Assembly (NCBI RefSeq): GCF_001411555.2
Contig: NC_049914.1
Coordinates: 10,588,847-10,652,846, forward strand
Direction: 5' to 3'
Source of the DNA: Juglans regia
Lineage: Eukaryota; Streptophyta; Magnoliopsida; Fagales; Juglandaceae
Length of the DNA: 64,000 bases
Part shown: positions 11,990-24,071 of the stretch, one piece after another
Layout: each line of letters starts with the position of its first letter
Position numbering within the stretch: position 1 is the stretch's first letter
Translations under genes and position numbers: made by a program
Notes under the pieces: generated by a model
What the model was told of the DNA's origin: nothing
The model's database searches: none
The model's input: only the letters and a program-made list of their open reading frames with translations

Positions 11990-12562
11990 TAGGGGTGTAA
12001 TGGGTCCGGTTTTGGACAAAATTTAGGACCAAACTGGTATGTACTGGTCATGCATTTTCGAAAACTGATGATGCATCGGTTATCCTCCTAAATCCATACC
12101 TCCGGTTTTACCAGTTTCGGTCTGGTTGTGTCCAGTTTTTTCAATTTTAATAGTATTTGTATTATGGTATAAAATGTAATTAATATACTAATGTATTTTG
12201 TATTTATAAAAAAAAATATGTTGAGAATTTATTATGCCATAAAATTTTATTAATATATATTTTATGTTTAAAGCATATGATTAAATAAATTTTCATGTTT
12301 AAGATTAAAATTTTATGTTATAAATGATAATAATATTATCTTATATATAATTATAATTTATATTATTATATATAAATATTATATATAATATTAAAAAAAT
12401 AAATTTAAAATATATAATATACTGAATTGGTCCGATCTTAAAAAGTATAGAACCGGAACCAGACTGGTACCGGCCGATTTTGGAACAAAGGGAATCAATC
12501 TTGGACCGAATTTTCCAGTTAGAATCGGAACCGAACTGGTACCGGCGAGCGTGGATTGTGCC
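11990..12562. mobile_element. hAT-like MITE, family B copy 1, between the two housekeeping genes
   Basis: It starts TAGGGGTGTAATGGGTCCGG and continues TTTAGGACCAAACTGGTATG. Its interior is A/T-rich and its far end carries GGAACCGAACTGGTACCGG. The same order recurs at 35860-36480 and inverted at 31430-32055. The right boundary is uncertain; no clear target duplication was found. It sits in the convergent 3' region of the MECR and HAD genes. Confidence 0.55.
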
Positions 12563-13051
12563 ATTCTAACTAGTGACTTGCACCATTTCCAGGTGAGACT
12601 CGGCCACTGCACACCATTTCCAAACTCCCCTATAACCACTCCCAACCCCAACGGAGAAAAAAAAATTGACTTATCCTGACCATGGCTGACAAACTTTGCC
12701 ATTGTAATAGATTAACAGTAGCCTCTTGAGCGACCTGGATCCTGGTCTTACTTTTGCAAATGATGGAGGCACAAAACTATGGACAGTCAATCGTACACCA
12801 TTTGCTAACAAATAAAAAAAGGAAACGTAATTTTAAATTAGTCAATTTCATAAATCGTCATCATTACAAGAATATATATAACCTCTTGCTAGGCGAATGG
12901 ATGACACAGTGAGTTGATGAGATTATGCAAAACAAGATGTAGTTCATCGTTATTCAATTTGGATGAAATTCCTTGACTGATTTCCCCAGACACCTGTTCA
13001 GTGTCACAAAAGAAAACCAAAAACTGAGGAAAAACAACTAGTACATAAATT

Positions 13052-16000
13052 TTACGAGATGTGTTCCTTTCTCAGTATATAGTCCACCGCTTCTTCCACG
13101 GTGTCAACAACCTGCACTAGCAACACAAGGGTTCAGATAATTTATCCCAATTGAAGACAGAATTTGGTTGCAAATTTATCAAAATTTTCATCTACACTAA
13201 TATAATATATTTAGGAAGCTGTGCTTAGTCTGCCCCCAAAACTTTTCGTTTGTTCCGAGTAAAAATTAAGAAGCAATCCAAGATCAATTAGATATTTCAG
13301 CAACCACCTCCATTAACCCTTCTTCAGCCCATTGCTGAGGCAGGGTTTAAACGGGTCCTTGCTACTATTAAAACTTGATTTCCTCAAAAAATATATATTT
13401 TTTTTTATAAGTAATTTCCTCAAAATATTAACAGATGTAACACCGGGCCCTGTACCCTATAAGAATTTGCATCCATGGAATTGCAATTTATTTTATGGGT
13501 TTTCCTCGATACTATATTTGCACAACACACTTCTATTGGAGTCAATCAAACATTTACCAGATCTGCAGGAAAATCAGCATCATTTTCCTTTCCCTTAAAA
13601 ACCCCTGTCCTCGTCAGAATGGAAAACCAGGGATGCCCTGCCTGAAAATGCAAAATGTTATAACCTATTATGGTATCTTCAGACACCTAATGTAGATAAT
13701 GAACCATGGTATTCCTAAAGCATGAAAGAATGAAATAAAGAGACAAACCTGCTTTGCACCTTTGATGTCAACTGAAGGATTATCTCCAACCATATATACT
13801 GTCTTGAAATGATTTTCATCAATTGCATGATCAACATGAAGCTTATGGTCAAGAGATGACAGAAGCTGCTTTAGTACAGTTTCAGCATTCCTAAATACAA
13901 ATGGATTTGGCTTCCCAAAAGACGTATACTCTAGAGCGTTAGGGTGGATTCTGCAGATTAAGACTAGTGCATTTAGCTTAGAAAAAGAATTACAGCATAA
14001 TTCAGACAATAGATACCAAAAAAAAGTAAACAACCATCAACTTTAAGCATGTTCCCTATTACCTATTGAAAATGGATTCTAATGCAATTCTGAAAGCTCC
14101 CATGCCAAATCGCTCTGAAGGAAAAGTAGCCTACCTTTGGTGACACCTTGTTAGTACCTCATTAGGTTTTACAGAAGTAGTTACATAGAAACTCGAGAAA
14201 TTAATTTTGTGACTGATCACAACTAACCTGATACTTAAGGTCATCATGCGCAAAATATAGAGGTGGTTGGTGTCCAATTTCCCTTCCAGGAAGACCTCCG
14301 GTTCTTAAAATGTCACATAGAACCTGGTACCAAGGCGACTGTGGTCAGTTGGGAACTTGAAAGTTTCCAATACCAAGAATATTACACTTGAGATGCAGGG
14401 TAGGGGACCACCTATAACAATTCTTGCATAAATAAATAAATCAACACACAAAATGCACATTAAAGTTTATATGATCAGATAAGCTATGAATTCAGGATAA
14501 CCTGATTGCCTCTGCCCCAGTAACTTCCCACATAAATCAATAAATAAATAAATCAACACACTGAATGCATATAAAAGTTTATATGATGAGATAAGCCATG
14601 GATTCAGAATAACCTGAATGTCTCTGCTCCAGTCTACAGAATCACTAACAATAAATGCGGCCTGAACCCTCTGTGAGTAAAGACTCTTTGTTTGAGTTAT
14701 CTTGTTAAAAGTGCTACTCTGATTGGCAGCCAACTTAGTTGTCCATTTCTTATATTTTGCCAACGGATCAATGTCTTCAAAGAAGGATGCATATTCATCT
14801 ATAGAGAGCACATTTCTGAAAATAAAATATGTCAGCACAGAAGTCCTTCAGGGACTCCTCAGGCCATATCTGAGAGTTTATACACAGGTATTAATGGCAT
14901 TCAACAAGGCAAAAGCCTTACTTAAACCCATATTCAAACATCACTGCAGCAGGTTCACCTTTTCCCACAGCAACAATGAATTCATTCTCATATCTGCACA
15001 ACACAGAATGTAAATACTAAAGAGAGTACTGTAAGATATGATTTTATTTTATCAATGTAACAAATTAATTCTCAATTTTACTCAGATGTTTTATTTATTA
15101 ACTTTTGATATGTATATGCCAATCAAAGCTATAGTTTTCAGCGTTCAGGTCTTTATCTTTTTTATTATTATTAGTCCATCCTTTATTAAAAAGCATGAAA
15201 GACACAACTCAAGTACAAAGGAAGTATACAAAAGAAATGCCTAGCTAGAGAATCAAAACTTTTATTATTGGGGTAACATATCATAAGATCTACATCTTTG
15301 TTTGGCATGCCTATTCTTGCATTGGGATCTAATTTTGTCAAACCCCTCCAGGTCTAAGGTTAGAATCCTCTTGGGTGCAAACAATTTCTAGGGACCATCA
15401 AACTGGGAGAATTTTTCCTTGAACCTTAGATGCACTTGCGGCAAACTCCTTGCCTAGAGCTTGTGCACCCTTGGAATTAGTCTAGACTATGCTCCCCGGT
15501 GCCAATAACAAAAATATAATTCTGTCATATAAATCACAAAATAAAATATAATAATTGAAAGTAACTGAATGCATGTGTTTTTCAAAATGTTTTAAGCAAG
15601 TGTATGCATGGGTTTCCATTAGAGCCATATATCATGGGCATTAATTCATCAGCTGGAACTTCAACCCATCTATTACTTCAGCACGAAACTATGTCCTTGT
15701 CATCTTTATGTTATTTTACACACTCCACGAATGTATGAACAGATGCACGAAATCAATTGTATTTGACTTTACTGCACACCAGTGATTTGCATACCAAACT
15801 GGATATTGATGATAGATCACAGTTGGTTTGAAGGCATACCTATCCACTAGTTGTTTAAAAGGAGAATGACCTTGTAATACCTGCATGATAATTGTAGTTC
15901 GAAGATGAAAAAAAAGCAATCATAAAAGAGAAACCAAACAAAGGTTCAGGAGTTTGATGGTCAAATGATAAAAGTTTTGATATCATGATATATTTATGTG

Positions 16001-17043
16001 ATCTCTCAACAGGTCTGATTGCTGAGCAAGAATGATAAGTAGATGACAATAGAAAAGGAAGGATAAATAGCGCTTAAAAATTATTTCTGAAAATCTTCCT
16101 TAGCACATTACCTGTGAGGATAAAATGTTTACACCCAACAGTTCACTTAACTGGAAGGCTCTTTTCGATTCACGAAAACCACCTCCTGTTTGATTAAAGA
16201 ACCAACCCTAACCGTTAGATAATACACTGAGAGGTAGCGCTAAGGTGGCCTATATTCAATTCCAGATTCCCAGGTCTTTGGTACAATGCCATACAATCAC
16301 TCGGGTGTATGCCCAGACTCTGAGCCTAACACATTTAACTTTCAATCTTTAGACCATATTTAGGATTTGGACCCAGAGCTATGAATCCGTTCGATTAACA
16401 TTATTGTAAGGAGCACAGAATCAATGGATGACTTACCATTTGTCAAGAAAACGTAAGGAATCTTCAAATAACCTGCTTGCAACATAAAAACAATCGATTA
16501 CATAAATATATAGTGTTAGAAAATACCTCTAATTATACGAGAAAGCAAAAGTTAAGTCTACCAATTTACGAGATATGAATTTTTTGCCTGGGCACAAACT
16601 AATAATCAATAATCAAAATGCGAAATCAAGCAGGAACCCAAAACCAAGTAAACGAAATGTCGTGTATATATACGTACACACACAAACACAAACACATAAA
16701 TTAAAGCGTAGTACCAGAGTCATCATATAACCTTCTCAGAGCCGGGGGGGAGCCTCCGATCGGCGTGTCTTCGCGCAGAACGACGCCATCGATATCGAAC
16801 GCGATACCAAAAGAAGGCCTGCAGTTCAAAGACGTAGAACCAAAGCATTAGGCATACACGAATGTCTGACAAGATAAAACAGACAATTACAAAAAAAGAA
16901 CGCTGAGAGAATGACCATTGAGATTGTGAGGAAAGCTGAGAGATTGAGCGAGAGAAAAATAGGGAGAAGAAAAGCGAGGGCAATTGCTTTGTGTTTGAGC
17001 GCTGGGATTGCGAAGCCCTTCTGAGTATTGCAAAGCTTCCCAT
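13052..17043 (-). CDS. Mitochondrial HAD-superfamily hydrolase, CECR5/HDHD5/YKR070W type, 12 exons
   Basis: Exons, 5' to 3' on the minus strand: 17043-16916, 16818-16715, 16472-16437, 16185-16112, 15880-15840, 14993-14922, 14815-14614, 14323-14228, 14130-14063, 13950-13749, 13641-13558 and 13111-13052. They join to 1167 nt (388 codons plus stop). HAD motifs are all present: FDIDGV (motif I, nucleophilic Asp and D+2), FLTNGGG (II), GKPNPFVF (III, Lys) and MVGDNPSVDIKGAKQAG (IV). The cap between II and III marks subclass IIA. The Ser/Arg/Gln-rich first 40 residues look like a mitochondrial presequence. The substrate is unknown for the family. Eleven introns are well defined. The exon 1 donor is weak: phase demands TG|GTCATT at 16915, giving QWPSFGIAF. 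I recall an Arabidopsis counterpart, At3g45740, close to the MECR orthologue. Introns hold a SINE, a LINE tail and a local tandem duplication. Confidence 0.9.
13378..13425. mobile_element. Micro-insertion (24 bp) with 12-bp direct repeats, last intron of the HAD gene
   Basis: ATTTCCTCAAAA at 13378-13389 is repeated at 13414-13425. Between them lies AATATATATTTTTTTTTATAAGTA shortened to its T-run core; on the minus strand this ends in TACTTATAAAAAA, the LINE-tail motif seen at 9593-9615. Confidence 0.6.
14430..14633. repeat. 112-bp imperfect tandem duplication spanning an exon 7 end and splice donor
   Basis: Copy 14542-14633 covers the true 3' end of HAD exon 7 (ends 14614), its donor and the start of the intron. 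Copy 14430-14521 lies 112 bp away inside the intron. Both contain AAATAAATCAACACAC, AGTTTATATGAT, ATTCAG.ATAACCTGA and a CTCTGC.CCAGT block. The intronic copy keeps an AACCTGA, that is TCAGGTT on the coding strand, a decoy donor. Confidence 0.85.
15153..15255 (-). mobile_element. LINE 3'-end fragment in HAD intron 5
   Basis: On the minus strand the piece reads TGTATACTTCCTTTGTACTT, then TTTTTAATAAAGGATGG, then AATAATAATAAAAAAG, the usual order of a plant non-LTR element 3' end. No coding remains. Confidence 0.5.
15318..15522 (+). mobile_element. SINE copy in intron 5 of the HAD gene
   Basis: It carries the box-B-like TAAGGTTAGAATCCTC, then GGGTGCAAACAATTTCTAGG, GATGCACTTGC, AGTCTAGACTATG and CCGGTGCCAATAACAAAAATA at the A-rich end. 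It aligns over its length with the inverted copy in MECR intron 2 (7719-7915). Divergence between copies is moderate. Confidence 0.7.
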
Positions 17044-17309
17044 ATTTTTCTTCGATGGACACAGATTAACAACATAAAAATGAGTAAAGAAAGCTCTGGA
17101 AAACAGGGAACACAGAAATCTCTTTCCTTTTGCCACACAATTTTTACTGTATAAATTTTTGTAGCTGACGAGACTCTTTTGAACAGTTTTGCGTACATTT
17201 TTTTTGATTTTGTTTTTGTTTTTGTTTTTTTTAACATTTCCAACTTTTAAATTTTAGATATTTAACGCATGAAGAATAATTTTACAAGACATAATAAAGA
17301 ATAAGGGCA

Positions 17310-17525
17310 AGTTTGGGACATCAACCAAAACACAAAATTTTCATCTCATTTCATCTCATCATTACACCTTTTTCAAATTTCCATATAAAATATAATAAAC
17401 AATTCAACTTTTTAAAATCCTAATACACTTTTTTCAAATCCCAAAACAATAATAATATTAAAACTTAATATTTTAAATTTCAAAACAAAACACAAAATTC
17501 TCATCTCACCCCCCAAACCTACCCT
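17310..17525. repeat. Dispersed repeat family A, copy 5
   Basis: It has TTTCATCTCATTTCATCTCA, then ATATAAAATATAATAAACAATTCA, then CCCAAACCTACC at the end. It lies about 270 bp upstream of the HAD gene start. Confidence 0.55.
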
Positions 17526-17851
17526 TGTTGTTGAGCTGAAACAATATAGTATTCTTTAATATTGGGGCAATGAAATGGGATCATCCTATTAGTTTAAGGA
17601 AAATGCTACTTAGGGGTGTACAAACATCGATCAAACCGACCATGATCGATGCCGACCGGCCATCAGAGTACGGAATAGGTTGAAACTAGCAGAGAACCAA
17701 GTAGCCGGCAGTAAAATTAAGTTAAAACCAACATTGGCCAGTTCAGTTTCGATTTGAATGTAGTTCAAACCACTGAATCAACCAATTATATATATTCTTT
17801 TAGATATATCTTAAGTTGGCATCGTTTAGAGGGAAAAAAAAAAAGAATGAA

Positions 17852-17890
17852 ACGACGCCGTTTGGTTTAATACACCAAACGACGTCATTT
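17852..17890. repeat. AAACGACG-type inverted repeat inside a hAT element
   Basis: AAACGACGCCGTTTGGT is followed after a short spacer by ACCAAACGACGTCATTT, its near-perfect reverse complement (two mismatches). The same motif forms a hairpin in the larger hAT element at 30721-30762. Confidence 0.75.
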
Positions 17891-17980
17891 TGATTTAGGG
17901 TTTAATACCCAATTTCCTTATTCTTCTTCTTCTTCTCTCGATTCTCACACTCTCTACTCTCTCATGCAACGCCGTAGCGG

Positions 17981-17982
<2 letters not shown>

Positions 17983-18063
<81 letters not shown>
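17983..18063. repeat. (CT)n microsatellite, about 40 units
   Basis: An uninterrupted CT dinucleotide run inside the 635-bp hAT element. It is the longest simple repeat in the window. Confidence 0.98.
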
Positions 18064-18066
<3 letters not shown>

Positions 18067-19379
18067 GAACCATCTTTGAGTTTCGAACCATTTGCGACAC
18101 TGAAACATTTGACTTTCCGTCTCATTGTGACGCCGAAGGGACACCGACGACCGATCAAGATCATGCCAAAATCGACGTCGCCGGTTTTCTCTCCCTTTAC
18201 CAGCTGGTTTTATCCATGTATATAAGTTGTCGGTTTTCACCCCTAATGCTACTTACCCCCATTAAATTTATCATTCAAAATTATCGCTCGAATATTTTAT
18301 ATTTCTTTATTATTATTTTTTTCTTAATAGTTAGGAAGTGATTAGTAGTAAAGTCGTATATTTTTTTTAATTTTTTTCTTAATGATTAAGGATGTTAAAA
18401 AAATGCTCAAAAGAAAATGAAAAAAAAAATTCTTTCTTTTTGTTCTAGCGGTACACTTGGTGGTAAACTTTGGGTGACCTGCTAACACTACCCTTAGTTT
18501 AATGTGAACTGAGTGGTAAAATAATTGTATATGTATTATTACTCATTTAATTATATAGTCATTTAAAATCTTAGAGCTGCAAATTTTAGTCACTTAAAAT
18601 ATTTTAAGCAGTTGTACCATTAAGGGTTGTGCTTCAATGGTTTTAGGGTTATTTCCAAGTGATCTAGCATGTACTAAAATGTTTTTAAAACCGTTCCACA
18701 CCGACTAGTGTGGCCGAAATCTGTATTACCAAAATAGTCACGAATACAAGACATCTTAATATTTTGTTTCGTTTTAAATTTTAGTATATTTCGGCTTGTT
18801 TCGAGTGTTTTGGTCAGTTTTCAGTATGCTTAAAATGACAGTCATTGTAATTTCTTGTACATGGTCTAAAAACCCTTCCTCACTTTCTCTTCCTTCACTC
18901 TACAAGAATTTTGTTACTTTCTCACTGCTGAACATTTTGATCAAATCATTGTAATTTTAAGAACCACTCCACTTGCATGCTACAACTTTGTTCCCTTAGA
19001 GCACCCACCACATTTGGCTCCCCAAATCTCAATTTTCTCTAAATTCTAGGGTTTACATTTGGAAAAAAACCCCCAAATGCATGCTCCATCCATCTCCCCA
19101 AAATAGGCCTTGAGTTTGGGATGCAACAGTGGCTCCCCATATATCAAGAGCCACTGTACATTCCCAATCCTCATTTTGGTTCATCATTCTCGCGTAACTT
19201 CTCTCTTCGTGTCCTATTTGCTACCAACCCTTGTTCGCGTCCCCATCCAGCAGCCCCTACGGTCGTTGTCTCTGGTAAGTCTGCACTTCTGACACGCGTG
19301 CACACACACACTCTCTCTCTCTCATCCAAATGCTCTGTATATATTTATTCACCCATATTGGTTCATTGTTTTGGTATTC

Positions 19380-19930
19380 CTTGAGATTTACATTACTCTG
19401 TGATTTACTTGAATGGGTCTTTGATTATTCCTTGTGATTTACATTTGGGTCTTTGATTTTGGAGATGTAGCTGTGAATTTAGAACTTTTCATTTTTGCAG
19501 CATTGGAGCTCTGATTTACATGTTGCTCGGATGAGTCTCTGATTCGATTTTTTTAGGGTTTTACATTTGGGTCTTTGATTTTATTACTATAGACATGATT
19601 TCCAAGCTGTGATTTACATTTTCTTACATTTGAGTCTATGATTTACATGTTACGATAGCTGTAAATTTGGAACTTGTCATTTCTACAGCATTAGGGATGT
19701 ACATGTTTTCATTTGGGTCTCTAATTTGATTATTCCTTGTGATTTACATTGGGTATCTGATTTACATGTTACTATAGCTGTGAATTTGGAACTTCTCGTT
19801 TCTACAGTATTGAGGATTTGCATGTTTCTATTTAGGTAGATGATTCGATTATTCCCTGCTATTTACATTTAGGTCTTTGATTTACGTGTTACTATTTCTA
19901 TAGCATTGGAGCTATGACTTAGCATTACCA
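19380..19930. repeat. Degenerate tandem motif GATTTACATTTGGGTCTTTGATT
   Basis: Variants of TGATTTACATTTGGGTCTTT and TACATGTTACTATAGCTGTG recur about eight to ten times with 60-110 bp periods. It lies in the non-coding left arm of the Harbinger element. Confidence 0.6.
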
Positions 19931-20739
19931 TGGTTGTGATTGGGGCTGTGTGTGATTTTCAAATTATGTGGTTGGCATTCCATTGTGATTGCTGTTGGGG
20001 CTATATATGTAAGTGCAGGGGCTGTGATGATGGTAGGATTGTTAGGTGTATCCAAGTGTAATATCAACAGCTGTAGTGAATGCTTATCAATCGGTTTGGC
20101 AAGGTACCCTGGATGGCTATCCTTATTGTAAAATTTTCACAAAGGTAATCGGGATTTACAACTATCATATCTTGTGCCTTTTACTATGCTTGAAATTGTA
20201 CCATTTTGAGCCTCTGTGATATAAAAATATAAGTTATTTTGTTATTTGATTTTGTGCTTTCTTAGCTTAATTGGTTGGGTGTGCATAAAGGTTTAGCCCT
20301 TGTTGGTTCATGTAGCACATGTTTTCTACTTTCCTGTTTTGGAGTTTTATTTTGTGATTTCTTGGCAATGCTTGGTTGGTTGTACTGCAAAGGGGCTTGG
20401 CCTTTGTTGGTTTATGTGCTAGCCGGATGTTACTAGTTTCGGTAGCAACTTTGTGCATTGTTTTCAGATTTTGTGTGTTTTCTACATAAAACTTGGTTGG
20501 AGAGCCGAATGTGGATGTTCTAGCTGATGACGTGGAGAAGAAAAATTGATGCTTAATGTTGTGCCTTCGTGGATCTCCAATGATGTGAGGAAGCATTGAT
20601 TGCATGCATTGGAAGTGAAAAAATTATCTATTTGTGTGGAAATGTATGTACACTGGCCACATTCGTGAACCAACTTTTATATTAGAAGCGGTTACTTCAT
20701 ATGATTTTTAGATATGACATGTCTTTTTTGAATTACGCG

Positions 20740-21287
20740 GTTCTCATAACGATATTAATGTGCCAGAAAGATATTTTATTTTCACTGAACTTGCCAAAGG
20801 ACATTCTCTTATTTTTACTGAATTTGCCCAAGGGCGTTCTCTTCCAGTGAATTACTCAATTAATGGCAATGTCTATAATATGCGGTACTATCTTATCGAT
20901 GGTATCTATCCAAAATGGCCAAAATTTCTAAAGATAATCCCATCTCCACAAGGGAACAAAAAGAAATATTTTGCTGCAACACATGAATCAACAAGAAAGG
21001 ATATAAAGAATGCATTTGGGATCCTTCAACAACACTTTGCAATCGTTCATGGACTTGCTCAAATGTTCAAAATCATTAATCTAACAAACATAATGAAAGC
21101 ATGCATAATTCTTCAGAACATGATCATTGAAGATGAGTGTGATGATAATGGGGTTCCCAAGTTCAAGTATGAACAACTTGATAAGGATCTGCCTGAATTG
21201 TCACGCAATCCTGCAACTAAACTCATAGAGTTCATTCAACGTTACCATGCATTAGAGATACTTTGGCTCATTATTACTTCCAATTAG
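20740..21287 (+). pseudogene. PIF/Harbinger transposase, C-terminal fragment
   Basis: The frame carries NGNVYNMRYYLIDGIYPKW near its start, then KKKYFAATHESTRKDIKNAF and a conserved MKACIILQNMIIEDE block. These are the characteristic C-terminal blocks of plant Harbinger (DDE_4) transposases: the catalytic-core end (G-YYL-DGIYP), the E-x-R-K-D-x-E-like helix with N replacing the usual V/R region, and the L-HNMI-E-like tail. The N-terminal half and most of the DDE core are absent upstream. A short duplication (GHSLIFTEFAQGRSLPVN preceded by FTELAKGHS) lies near the N-terminal edge. It is non-functional as it stands. Confidence 0.85.
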
Positions 21288-21885
21288 ACATAATTGAGCA
21301 TCAATGGAAATTATATTCCCAAAATTAGAAAAGCTACAATCCACTATAATTTATGTTGTCAATATAAATATTCCTAATTGTACGATTTATTTTCCCTAAA
21401 AAATGTTGGCAATAACAACATTGGCCAAAATATCTAGTTTCCCTATCTGTAATATTTGAAATATTTGTAAGATCTATTTACCATCTTTCCATCCATGCAC
21501 AAGTTTACCATATGTCCATTCCCAAATTTCCTTCACATTCGCATGAAAAATAATAATGTGTTACAAATAAACCAATGACTTAACATTGGTGAATGCAATA
21601 AAAAATATAAAAAAGGCCGATAAATATTTTAAAACAATTGTCACTACTTCTCTGCATTATGTTCGCCATAATCTCCATTTGACATTTCTAGAAATGTGTG
21701 CGTTGTATTTCAGGTAAGGCAGTAACTTCCATCAATATGATCCATTCATCTCTCTCTAACCGATTTGTAGCTGCTCTCTCCTCTGCTTTAAATCGGGCAA
21801 ATTCAAGTCTCTTGGCTTCCAACCTAAGCTACTCGTCCTCTTGCCGTATTTCATATTGCATCTTCTCCTTCTTAAGATAGAAAAA

Positions 21886-22840
21886 CTATTTTTCTTGAGC
21901 ACGTGGTTCCTCAAGAAAAGTATATTTCATCCTGAAGATTTCGACAATGTTATCAGCTGGCCTAGTTATGGCCTTCCGTTTTGCTTTCTTTGCTTTCATT
22001 CTCATTGACCTATCCAACTCAACAACATCATTGTTAAGAACATGCTCCGCCTCGATATCATTTACTGAATCTACAAACATGTTACAAGAGGTACGAATTG
22101 AGGTCAAGCGGCATTGTCGATATTTGCTTTGGGCCTTGCTTTGAGCAACACTAAATATATTTTGGTTGATCATTCAACAGGTGCCAACAAATCTTGAACG
22201 AAAATGAGCTTTTCTCCAGTGATTGGTACATAATCTTCGTTTTGTCAAACTTGCAAAATAGAACCAAACAGAAAATAATTAGCAAAGTTGGGCCAAATAT
22301 TAAATAAAACAACAAGCACAAGAGATTGAAACCTTGATGGATATACCTTATCTTGCTCAGTCATGACACTTTGATTCAACCCTTCCACTTGAATATATTT
22401 TGTCTTGCTAGCTTCACTCAAGATTTGTTGGTTGATTTTTGAATCACCGACCACCAATGTATTAAGGAGCCAACGGTTTAGTCTGTTGTGCTTTGTTTAT
22501 ACTGATTGAGATATAAACTAATTTTCTCCCAAAGTTGGGCTTGTTTTGGATCAGTTCCTTTGATGGCATCTACACTAGTATTCAATCATGCCGAAACAAG
22601 TAGTTTGTCTTCTCCTTAGGTGAAATTTGCACCCCTTACTGATTTTTTCCCAAGAAGAATCTCTAATTGGGGTGGGGGTGGACAATATTCCACCATCACT
22701 GGAGAGCATTGAGTTTGACTCAAGTAAATGGGTCAGTTTTAGGGTCCTCATTGAGGAGGTTCTTGAATAATATATGTCCATGGTCTTGTTAATCCATATC
22801 GTTATACTGATTGTAGACAATGAACAGTGGATTGCAACAT
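21886..22840 (-). pseudogene. Harbinger-associated Myb/SANT-like protein remnant
   Basis: On the minus strand, segments in shifting frames give GEDKLLVSA.LNTSVDAIKG then KQAQLWEKISLYLNQYKQS (about 22640-22480), then ASKTKYIQVEGLNQSVMTEQDK (about 22420-22340), then a Lys-rich segment with SMRMKAKKAKRKA (about 21985). This is the order of the plant Myb/SANT-like ORF that accompanies PIF/Harbinger transposases: a trihelix-like DNA-binding region, a linker with N-G-x-x-E-x-D, and a basic C-terminal region. Stops replace the usual Trp or other residues (for instance after NFT and after LLVSA), so it is dead. Confidence 0.8.
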
Positions 22841-23789
22841 GTTAGAAACTCAAAAGCAATGGGGACAAGATATTGCAAACTAGCTCAGAAAATTAATGGT
22901 GACATATAGGAAGTGTCAATTTCCTCAATAGCTGCAACAATCGGTTGCCAATATTCATTGGTCATCCATGTTACCCTGCCATTGAGTACTTCCCCAAATT
23001 TTCCTTTGTCTCCACTCAAATCTGCCATCATCACAACCGAAAGCTATACAGTTTAGCTGCCAACAAACAAATCCAACCAACAATGCTGGAACAGAACATT
23101 ATGCTAAATGTAACTAAACAACATGCTAAGTGGAACAAACAACAATAGAATGGTCAAACAAGAATATCATGAAAGGGGTGCAACACATTGCTTTCAATGG
23201 ATGAATTTTGCGCAAAAAGTAAAATAGGTAAAAAAAAATTTGGACAAAGAATTAATGATTCAAATCACAGTTCAACTACTGGAGTAGGTAACTAAGGAAA
23301 AACCACAAGAAAATACTACAAAATAAGCTCCCAATAAGCACATACGAAAACAAGCTAGAAATAATCAAAATAGTAACACAAATTCTAGTTGATATGCAAG
23401 CAAGGTGTGGTTCACTTACTTTCAAATAGACAAATTCATATTTTGTTTGATAAATGAAGTTTGCAACAAAATCTATGTAATATCCTTGAAAGAAGATGCA
23501 GTCTAACAAAACCAAAACATATACACTTGGCCTCAAGTTTATATTATGCACCATTCTTACATAGTTTTCTAACCCACTATAATCGGGAACCCATTACCAA
23601 ACAGAGCTCTCGAAAAATCCATATTAGGTGCAGAAGAAATCAACAAACTTGTACTAGTAAGAATACACAATCCAATACAAAACAATTGATAATAATGTCA
23701 CAAAAGATGTTCACTAACAGCAAGCAATCGAGCAATATCATTGGTATTTAGAAACCTCAAATATTAATTAAAAAAAATATTTATGATTG

Positions 23790-24063
23790 TGGTTACAAAT
23801 GTTTTTCAGCATTATCTTTTCTTTGGATGAAGTAGGGCTCATAAGCCTCTACCTCATACTGAATACGAAGAAACAGAGAACGATCCATACGAAATCTTAT
23901 TCAAAATTGATTCGAGGTATATATTGGTGCTTCCACAAAATAGTGTGAAATAGCCATTTGTTCCCCTCAATATGATCAAGCCTAATGTCCTTACGACGTT
24001 GGTGAGGACCACAACGAGTAGATGTTGATTCTCCATCGTCATTAAGAACAAGCTCCAACTCAT
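23790..24063 (-). pseudogene. PIF/Harbinger transposase, N-terminal fragment on the opposite strand
   Basis: The minus strand reads RFRMDRSLFLRIQYEVEAYE then PYFIQRKDNAEKHL, preceded by an LDHIEGNK-like segment. The FRM-RSLFLRI block is the N-terminal hallmark of plant Harbinger transposases. A stop interrupts the frame before RFRM. The matching C-terminal piece lies on the other strand 2.5 kb away. The nested hAT element interrupts the sequence just upstream at 24072. Confidence 0.75.
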
Positions 24064-24071
24064 CTTCAGAG

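Larger units (their letters stand above)
17611..18245. mobile_element. Non-autonomous hAT element with perfect 8-bp target duplication (635 bp)
   Basis: ATGCTACT flanks both ends (17603-17610 and 18246-18253). The ends read TAGGGGTGTACAAAC and, inverted, TAGGGGTGAAAACCGAC. The interior carries GACCGGCC-type subterminal motifs, a hairpin at about 17852-17890 with AAACGACGCCGTTT, and a long CT microsatellite. There is no transposase. Confidence 0.85.

Noticed and set aside
17964..18341. Open frames with long Leu-Ser or Arg-Glu runs
   Set aside because: They only read through the CT microsatellite of a hAT element.
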